DNA from: Siphonodentalium dalli
Taxonomy: Eukaryota > Mollusca > Scaphopoda > Gadilida > Siphonodentaliidae
Reading direction: 5' to 3'
Length of the DNA stretch: 64,000 nt
Assembly (NCBI GenBank): GCA_032622095.1
Contig: CP136069.1
Span: forward strand, 201,918,690 to 201,982,689
Shown in pieces: positions 57,023 to 64,000 of the stretch. A program made the translations under genes and the position numbers. Numbering within the stretch: position 1 is the stretch's first letter; each line of letters starts with the position of its first letter. The notes under the pieces were generated by a model. It did not search any database, was not told the origin of the DNA, and was given only the letters and a program-made list of their open reading frames with translations.

Positions 57023-58848
57023 GAGAGAAACACGAATTACATATTCTATTTATCATATGACACCTATAAATTGATTATGATGTCCAAAACGCACACAAAT
57101 CACTAAATAGCTATATGGCATCGGTAGCAAAAGGTTAATTTGACGTCACTTCATTGCACCGGAAGCCCAAATTACACCTGGTGAACTAGCAGAAATAATA
57201 TGCACGCGAAGATATAGTGCGCTATTCTGTTCTCAGTTTGTGACATTATATCGTATGTTTATTAGATAAATACGAATTACATATTCTATTTATCGTATAA
57301 CAATGTCCACACTATATATTTCAAGATTATAATTGCGAGAATTTCGGCATCGCGTTGATTCGTGTATTTGACGCGCACGAATTTGACCTGCATTTAGTCA
57401 GAGATGCGGCTCGGCCCCCGGCTGCCATTCAACCAATCAGAACACACTTTTTTTCAACAAACCAATCAAATTATCGGAAGGTGATATGAATTAGTAATTG
57501 ATAGGAAATTGATTTATGACCTAGTTTCCAACGTAAATAATGATTGAGTCATATGATAAATATTAGTATCCATCCCTCAACTAGCAATATGTCTGATTGG
57601 ACAAAAGCCGCCACGTGATAATCCGGGAAAAAGTCATATTGGACTCCCGAATGTCATATTGGGCTCCTAAGCGTGCAATATTACTTTTTTTTATCGGGAC
57701 TATGTGACGTCACGAATTAACTATTGCGAAATGAATCGGTGAAATTGTGGTGCACGCGCAATACTTGTGGATTTAGCAGACGTTTCACTTCTGCATTGAT
57801 TTGTTTTTTCATTTCCGTATTTACTCTTCCAAATCACGCTTTCTGCTGATAGCATACAGGCTTTTATAGATTACTAAGTGCCGACAAATACGAAAAATAA
57901 CCACAAAAGTTTTATTCCCAAAATTTGGATAAACATACAGATGGATAATACAAATGTCATTGTACAATGTTGTGTATAGTGTGAGTTTTTCTTGTACTGC
58001 GTGTCTCGTCAAATATGACTTTTCACCACAACCTGGACGAGTACAAGAAAAACACATACTATTGTATAATAACTTTATATTCTATACTATCCATCCAAAC
58101 ACCACTATGGGTATACGTCCCATGTATATGTATTGCATTACCTGCTATCAATAAGGTATAATCAATAACGGCGAGTGATTGTTATGCGTACGTAAGATAT
58201 GTGATCACAATAATACAGGTCACTTAATAACAGAAAAAGCCCCACACATTAAGGTCATTGGTCCCTGTTATTGAACATCATTATGCAAATGGTGCATTAT
58301 ACTATGCGTGTGGTAATAACAACATGTACATACATTATATATAGTGTGGTTCGTATTGATGCGGGGATGTGTACTTGGTGGTCAAACTGCATGTGGTTTA
58401 ATCAGTATTTTCCCATCATCCTCTACCTGTACATGCTTGTAATTGGCTTGAACTTCGAGCATAATTGAAATTCAGCGACCTAATGCTGTACAAGTTTACT
58501 TGAGAAATAACTAATGTGTCGATTAAGGTTATGCAGTTATGACCGAAAAGTGTGACGACAACGTGATTAAAGTGCGTAGTTTTCGGTTATAACTCATAAC
58601 ATTAATGGAAACAAGAAATATGTTTTATAATTTAATATGTCATTTCAAAGCGGTATCACCATGCATAGACGTTAGAAGAAAACGACACATTTTATTGTGC
58701 GCGTAGTTTTCGGTTATGTCATAACCATAATCGAAACAAAATATAGTTCTTATAATTTAATCCGTGATATCACATGAGAACCACAACGAATAGAAGGTAG
58801 AAGCAAAACTAACTTTCTGAAGTACATAACGTTGAAACAGATAAGATA

Positions 58849-59286
58849 CCGCTCAGACCTCTAAACATATATGATACCGCTCAGACCTCTAAACAAACAT
58901 GATACCGCTCAGACCTCTAAACAGATATGATACCGCTCAGACCTCTAAACAAACATGATACCGCTCAGACATCTAAACAGATATGATACCGCTCAGACCT
59001 CTAAACGGATATGATACCGCTCAGACCTCTAAACCGATATGATACCGCTCAGACCTCTAAACAGATATGATACCGCCCAGATCTCTAAACAGATATGATA
59101 CCGCTCATACCTCTAAACAGATATGATACCGCTCATACCTCTAAACAGATATGATACCGCCCAGATCTATAAACAGATATGATACCGCTCAGACCTCTAA
59201 ACAGATATGATACCGCCCAGATCTCTAAACAGATATGATACCGCCCAGATCTCTAAACAGATATGATACCGCTCAGACCTCTAACT
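58849..59286. repeat. 28-bp minisatellite
   Basis: About 16 copies of GATACCGCTCAGACCTCTAA plus ACAGATAT in the intron between SGLT exons c and d. Confidence 0.95.
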
Positions 59287-59962
59287 ATTTATTGATCGAG
59301 TGGCGTCGTCAATTCATTGTCTTTGATCGGACTGACACGTTCATAGCGTGCTAGTGTTCTTGACATATTTCAGCTGCATGTGCGGCAATAATTGTATTAG
59401 TTTCAGTTTCATTTTGTTTACAAGATTTAACGTTAGTACGAGTTGTCTTGATTTGTCTAGGTAATTTTACACTGATAGCTGGCAGTATGGATATTGATCC
59501 CAAATATTGAAGAGTGTTTCACAAGAAATCTTGTTGACACCGGAATCAAGTATATGTACGGCGATGATGTTACCCCCACCCCGGAATTCTTAATATCTTA
59601 TTTACAGGTAGGTGATAAACATGCATGCAGTACGCGTACCAATTCAAAACATGTGACATTCAAGACACGTAGGCTAATTTCACATGGTAGATTTCACACA
59701 TTGCCCCATGAATTCAAAACACCAATAGACTGATCATATGATACGGATTTACATCAAACCTGTGTCCTTTTGGTCTGGGACGTGGAATTCGCGGTCTCAT
59801 AATATCCACATAAACAGGGAAATGGTGGTTTTAGCACTGCCAAATTCAAGTATTACATTTGAATGTAATTATATTAGGTATAGCCAGGATGTGCTGACCT
59901 GTATATTGGACATATTAACTCCGAGTGCCTTCCATGACGGGTAGTTGATAACACCTCCTTAC

Positions 59963-60068
59963 CTGACATGGTGAAAGCTGCGGAGAATACCATGACCAGA
60001 ATCCCGGATATGTACATATTCCACCCCAACAACATCTGCACGAACACAGCCCCCGCATACATCTCCAC
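59963..60068 (-). CDS. SGLT-like exon c
   Basis: A 106-nt exon beginning VEMYAGAVFVQ and ending FTMS plus one base. It corresponds to the SLC5 helix pair before the GGLTAVIFTDTLQT segment. The acceptor is ATGCAG and the donor TCAG|GTAAGG; it starts in phase 0 and ends in phase 1, and the split codon becomes Gly with the next exon. Confidence 0.92.
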
Positions 60069-60251
60069 CTGCATGATATAATTAGCATTAATACTGGCGG
60101 TTTCCTAATTCAATTACACATTTTAAAGGCATCTTGACGAATCAGTAACTCATTTGAACATTCGCCATGGTGATTTTAACCGTGTTATACGTGTAGCTTA
60201 TTACTTACAATTACATATCAGTGAATACATATCCTGAACATGTATTTTGAA

Positions 60252-60405
60252 ATATCGTTAAATATTGGTAACTTTATAGTAACTATCGTTAAATATCGTT
60301 AAATATAGTTAAATATCGTTAATATCGTTAATATCGTTAACTATCGTTAACTATCGTTAACTATCATTAACTATTGGTAACTCTACAGTAATGATTCGTT
60401 AAATA
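60252..60405. repeat. ATCGTTAA short tandem repeat
   Basis: About a dozen imperfect TATCGTTAA(A/C) units, in the intron between SGLT exons b and c. Confidence 0.85.
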
Positions 60406-60462
60406 TCCTGTAATATTGGTTGTCGCCACGCCGCTTGTTGCCCTGATGAAATTCCTTCACTT

Positions 60463-60770
60463 TTGTAAAGTAAAATGGATAATACTGATATATACATCTA
60501 TTTTTAAACCTCACATATATTTAGTTATGGTGTAGAGTACACTGGATAATACTGATGTGTACATGTATATGTAATCATCCCGGCTATTTTGCTTATGGTG
60601 TAGTGTAAAATGGATAATACTGATATGTTTACCTATACACACATACAGTTTGGTTACGATGTGAATGATAATAGACAATACTAGTATCGATAACTCTGTA
60701 ATACTCACGGATAATTTGGTTACGATGTAGAGGATAATGGATAATACTGATATATATATATAATTATGTA
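60463..60770 (-). repeat. Partial copies of SGLT exon b 3' half
   Basis: Five degenerate tandem copies (period about 60-70 bp) of the last 45 nt of the exon at 60779-60883, some with the GTGAGT donor. In the exon's frame they read like SVLSIILYIVTKLS, VLSIIIHIVTKL and VLSSVLYTITK, so the helix character is kept. Confidence 0.75.
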
Positions 60771-60778
60771 ATACTCAC

Positions 60779-60883
60779 GGATAGTTTGGTTATGATGTAT
60801 AGTACAATGGATAGCACTGATATGTATAATCTCAGACGTTTACCGCCATATCTCTTCTCAAGGTACTCTGGCATTGTGAATAC
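60779..60883 (-). CDS. SGLT-like exon b ([12 protein letters not shown])
   Basis: A 105-nt exon coding 35 residues, [14 protein letters not shown] and then a hydrophobic helix ending IITKLS. TMPEYLxKRxGG is a hallmark of SLC5 transporters. The acceptor is TTGTAG and the donor TCC|GTGAGT; phase 0 at both ends. Partial copies of its 5' third lie upstream in the intron (60948-61135) and partial copies of its 3' half with donor lie downstream (60463-60770), so this exon sits inside an array of its own fragments. Confidence 0.92.
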
Positions 60884-60929
60884 CTACAATACAAATGTAT
60901 ATGTAAATGTAAATATATATGGTTCATAT

Positions 60930-61150
60930 GTACTGGCCGCCTCATATCTTGTCAAACTTCTCTGGCATTGTTAATACCTACAATAAAACATGGCTCATCT
61001 GTACTGGCCGTAGTGAAGTGGAAGGAGGCTTTCCTTCTCAAGGTACTCTGGCATTGTTAATAACTGCATTGCAAACAATAATAAAATGCAGAAAGGTTAT
61101 CTCCATCCAGGTAATCTGGCATTGTGAATGTATACAGTAAAACACATGAC
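60930..61150 (-). repeat. Partial copies of SGLT exon b 5' end
   Basis: Three copies of the acceptor side of exon b lie in the upstream intron at about 60948-60985, 61038-61068 and 61104-61136. They read [19 protein letters not shown] and FTMPDYLD in the exon frame before decaying. A second shared motif (TGTACTGGCCG-like) recurs between them, giving a period of 75-90 bp. Confidence 0.75.
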
Positions 61151-63589
61151 TCAGCCGTACTGACTGCAGTGAAGTACCAAGAGGGTGGGTCTCCAGCTGG
61201 GGAGGCTGTCCAACTTAGAATATTCTACTGCACCCTTCCCCCATGGAATCAGATGCAAATCCAAAATCTGGGAAAATTATGTTCATGTGCACCATCCCCC
61301 GTTGTGTTGTAGTGTGTGTGTATCTTGTCACATAAACGATATACTTTATTTCTTCGTTGTCCTATTCGATACAATACACACTGATACTGAATATGTATTA
61401 TTCCAACAAAGCAGAAGGAACATATATGGCTGAAATAAAGCATTCCCCATACAGCATTAAGATCTTGGAGACTATAGTTCGCTCCGCCGTCGTATGCCGT
61501 AACTGTACACACACGTGTACATGTGCGTTACACGCGTAGGTCAACTGGGCCATTCAGACCAAACGCACTCAATCACCAGAGAAACAAAATGAATGCTGCT
61601 ATGTATTACATCTTTCATGTGACCTACAGCACATCTCAATTAATTACGTTACGGGGAGCGTTTCTTCAACACGAGAAATAATTCTAGGTTAAATTACACG
61701 ACGCGTACGTGCATGCAGCCAAACAAGAATTTCTCTGGTATATAAAAGTCACCTGACCAACTCGCCTACGTGGACGATCAGGCGGTAAAGAATGAGTTAA
61801 GATTTATATCCGCAGTATAACATTTAACATGTAAATGAGAAGATGATTTTCAACCAATGATGAGCGCTATGTGGCAGATACAAGCATATGTGATGTACGT
61901 GCATATACGCGAAACCGAATCCACACAAAGGGCACCGACTCTCACAATGGGATGCGAACAAACGAAAGCAATAGGATTACCTATCGTATCCTATATTCTG
62001 ATACAAAACAGGTTAATGACTAGTTAACATAATGCGTGCAAATGGTAAATTGAAATATGTTTAGCGGAAAATACTAAAACTAATTACAACTTTTTTCCGA
62101 ACTTTTGCACACATGGCATTTACAATATATGTATAATATACCATTGATATGTCGAACTATAATAAGCAGTATGTGAAACCCTGAAATATATGAGGCTACA
62201 GAGAATATATACTCGGCCAACAGTCTTTCTTAAGTTCGAACTTTACTCAGTAATTCACTCCATATTTTCATAATTCCATTATGACATGCAGTATCGTGAA
62301 TTATCTGCATATCGTTTTGGTCATGCAAAGAAATGTGCATCCTTCTAATATATATGCATTACGCAGTTGGAGTGTCCATCCTGAAATTTGCTAACTGCAC
62401 CAGGCTCGCCAGAATTCCACCCCTTTGGACTGGTAATTCCCAACCGATACCTTAAACTTTGTATCTGTTGTATATTTTCAACCCGACTCACCCTCTATAA
62501 TTGAAAAATTTGCTACTAAATTTGTTGCCAATAAAACAACGACACATACTGGTTGGAAAATCCAGCAAAGAGAACATTATCAACCTATATGTGGTGCAAT
62601 ATACCCAACTAATTTTCTGCCAGGCATGACACTTCTAACCGTTGAAATGTTTTACGAAAGTTAACCTCCCCTTGTCGACAATTCCATGTATTCAAGGCTA
62701 CGTTGGTATTCAATAATGACATATTTATTAGTACATTTAACTTGGCATGTCACATTCGTCAATAATCACCATCGCGAACATCTTAAGTCGTATTCTCCCC
62801 TGTGCTCAATGATACCTGTCGTTCCCGCCTGTTTACTCTCTGCATCAGTTTCACACGACGTCTCGTACACACCCTCAACCTGCTGCTTTCCTTCGTTTTC
62901 AATATATGTCTTATCCACCACTTCGGTCTCTACTTCGGATTCATTCATAACACTTCTCGTACATGCACACCATCAACCTGCTTCTCCTCTGCGCATTCAC
63001 CGCCATTGCCATCTGTCTTACCCCCCCCCCCCCGTTTCACAAGCATGCTGTATTCACGTGGCCTACACTGATCCGTTCCCACACACTTATTGATTTGGTT
63101 GTAAATGGTCCCAATAATTTACTCTTCTAAAACTTTCAGGCAAAGTATTAACCCCGTTATTCCTCTATGGTACATTGCACCTACTTGATACGTATTATTT
63201 TCGCGACTGTTTCTGAAAATACCAAATCTGCATTGATATAACATATCATGTGTTCTCACTTTTATAAGGCAAGTGGTGTAATTAACTGTTGACAGGGAGG
63301 CCACTTCGCTACATAAGATATATTGAGTTGAGGGACAAGATGTAACGAACACAAAATATGTGGAAATCTCGGATAAGGGTGGCCTATGGTGTATTATAAT
63401 TAAGAGTAATGACCATTATTCAACCACACTTGCAAGTGCTCATAATTATATTGAACAAGGTCTATAGACCAATGCGCAAACTCGAAATTGTATATAAGTT
63501 ATTATACATGTATAGTAATAGCTAGTGTACATTGGTTAATACTTACTGCACTATATAGTAATATCTAGTGCAAACAGGTTAAAACTTAC
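61150..63589. other. SGLT intron between exons a and b; no other gene recognised
   Basis: AT-rich intron. A minus-strand acidic open frame at 62766-62948 overlaps plus-strand frames and has no convincing splice sites. A C-run (63021-63034) and a short duplicated CTCGTACA..CACC..CAACCTGCT segment (about 62867 and 62957) are present. Confidence 0.4.
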
Positions 63590-63649
63590 CCCTGATGCTA
63601 TGAAGACGGGGACGAAAACCCACGACAGCATTAGTATGAATGGTATCGC
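63590..63649 (-). CDS. SGLT-like exon a (TM2 region)
   Basis: A 60-nt exon coding 20 residues containing LMLSWVFVPVFIASG, which matches the SLC5 helix that ends just before TMPEYL. The acceptor is a T-rich tract ending in CAG and the donor is GGG|GTAAGT. It is phase 0 at both ends. It is the most upstream exon visible, so at least one further 5' exon lies outside the window. A partial copy of the donor region (TTAATACTTACTGC on the plus strand) occurs about 45 bp downstream in the intron. Confidence 0.85.
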
Positions 63650-64000
63650 CTGAAATAAAAAATCAAACACTATACAGCCTCAGATGTATGAAACCAATGT
63701 AGTAGCTTTTCTTCGGGAACATTTTTACGAGTATGTGATGTTTTTGTTTTGTTTAAACATACTTTATTCCAACACAAAGACAACACATTCACATAATACG
63801 ATATAACATATTGAAACAGCGTATAGTTGACATAAATATGTTGCTGCATCTTATCGAGATTTGAAGCATTGTTAGACACGGATACGACATTAATCTGTAA
63901 GCTTTATTTGGTCGTTCCACCCACTCAGGAAGATGATACCCAATATAATATGTATAGAATATATTGGTACCATTACCGTCTCATGAATACCTCACTAAGG

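Larger units (their letters stand above)
25539..63649 (-). other. SLC5A/SGLT-type sodium-solute cotransporter gene (12 exons seen; 5' end off window)
   Basis: This entry spans the exon set listed separately below. Twelve exons with GT donors and AG acceptors join in consistent phase (60, 105, 106, 81, 209, 136, 108, 151, 169, 213, 85 and 209 nt) to 1632 nt, that is 543 codons plus a stop. The product matches the SLC5 family (LeuT fold, Na+-driven uptake of sugars, inositol or related solutes, plasma membrane) from TM2 to the last [14 protein letters not shown], the DTLQT loop, [13 protein letters not shown], a Cys-rich extracellular loop ending [43 protein letters not shown], and a C-terminal NINAV helix. 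The first part (N-terminus, TM1, the usual SNIGS-type segment) is missing because it lies past 64000. The substrate cannot be told: the usual WYWCTDQ reads WFWCSDQ. Introns reach 18 kb and hold most of the mobile DNA in the window. Family assignment is firm; the subfamily is not. Confidence 0.93.

Noticed and set aside
62686-63093. Plus-strand 135-codon frame and the overlapping acidic minus-strand frame at 62766-62948
   Set aside because: Low-complexity, mutually overlapping frames in an intron without splice support.

Overview
The window looks like nuclear DNA of a marine invertebrate, probably a mollusc or another lophotrochozoan. It is AT-rich and intron-rich, with GT-AG introns, and is dominated by minisatellites, Helitron-like elements, MITEs and one very large env-bearing Ty3/gypsy retrotransposon. 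The taxon is inferred from repeat style only. No bacterial operon, rRNA or tRNA was recognised.

Two host genes are supported, both on the minus strand. The first is an SLC5A/SGLT-type sodium-solute cotransporter. Twelve consecutive exons run from 63649 down to 25539 and join in phase into 543 residues ending at a stop; the N-terminal exon(s), roughly 100 residues, lie beyond the right edge. The second is a two-transmembrane dispanin (CD225/IFITM-like) gene: exons at 20337-19905 and 18111-17960, with a possible further 5' exon. A weaker plus-strand exon lies at 11996-12137, and an unrecognised minus-strand ORF (28404-28820) sits in an SGLT intron.

Layout. 1-17 kb holds repeats: a roughly 136-bp satellite at 2.07-3.86 kb, a TA microsatellite at 8 kb, a decayed Polinton/adintovirus-like fragment at 8.8-9.66 kb, Helitron-like elements at 13-14.7 kb, a 31-bp array at 15-16.2 kb and a fold-back element at 16.7-17.3 kb. 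17.9-20.3 kb is the dispanin gene. 20.4-25.5 kb is intergenic and ends in a minisatellite behind the SGLT stop codon. 25.5-63.65 kb is the SGLT gene. Its 18.2-kb intron (32780-50986) contains two Helitron-like elements and a 14,580-bp LTR retrotransposon (35837-50416) with 455-bp LTRs that look identical by eye.

The retrotransposon reads on the minus strand: LTR, 29-bp repeat leader, an unknown 163-aa ORF, gag with a CCHC knuckle, a textbook -1 frameshift signal (UUUAAAC, 6-nt spacer, 11-bp stem), protease, RT/RNase H/integrase, a 3.3-kb repeat-rich gap, a class I-type env with furin site and fusion-peptide-like segment, polypurine tract, LTR. This copy carries a frame change in each of gag, integrase and env, and one in-frame UGA between protease and RT, despite its matching LTRs.

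The most unusual observation is in the host gene. At least three SGLT exons (53.1, 60.8 and 32.7 kb) sit beside tandem arrays made from their own edges, including splice sites. The 53.1-kb exon's last 19-37 nt plus its 5' splice site occur 24 times in a row.
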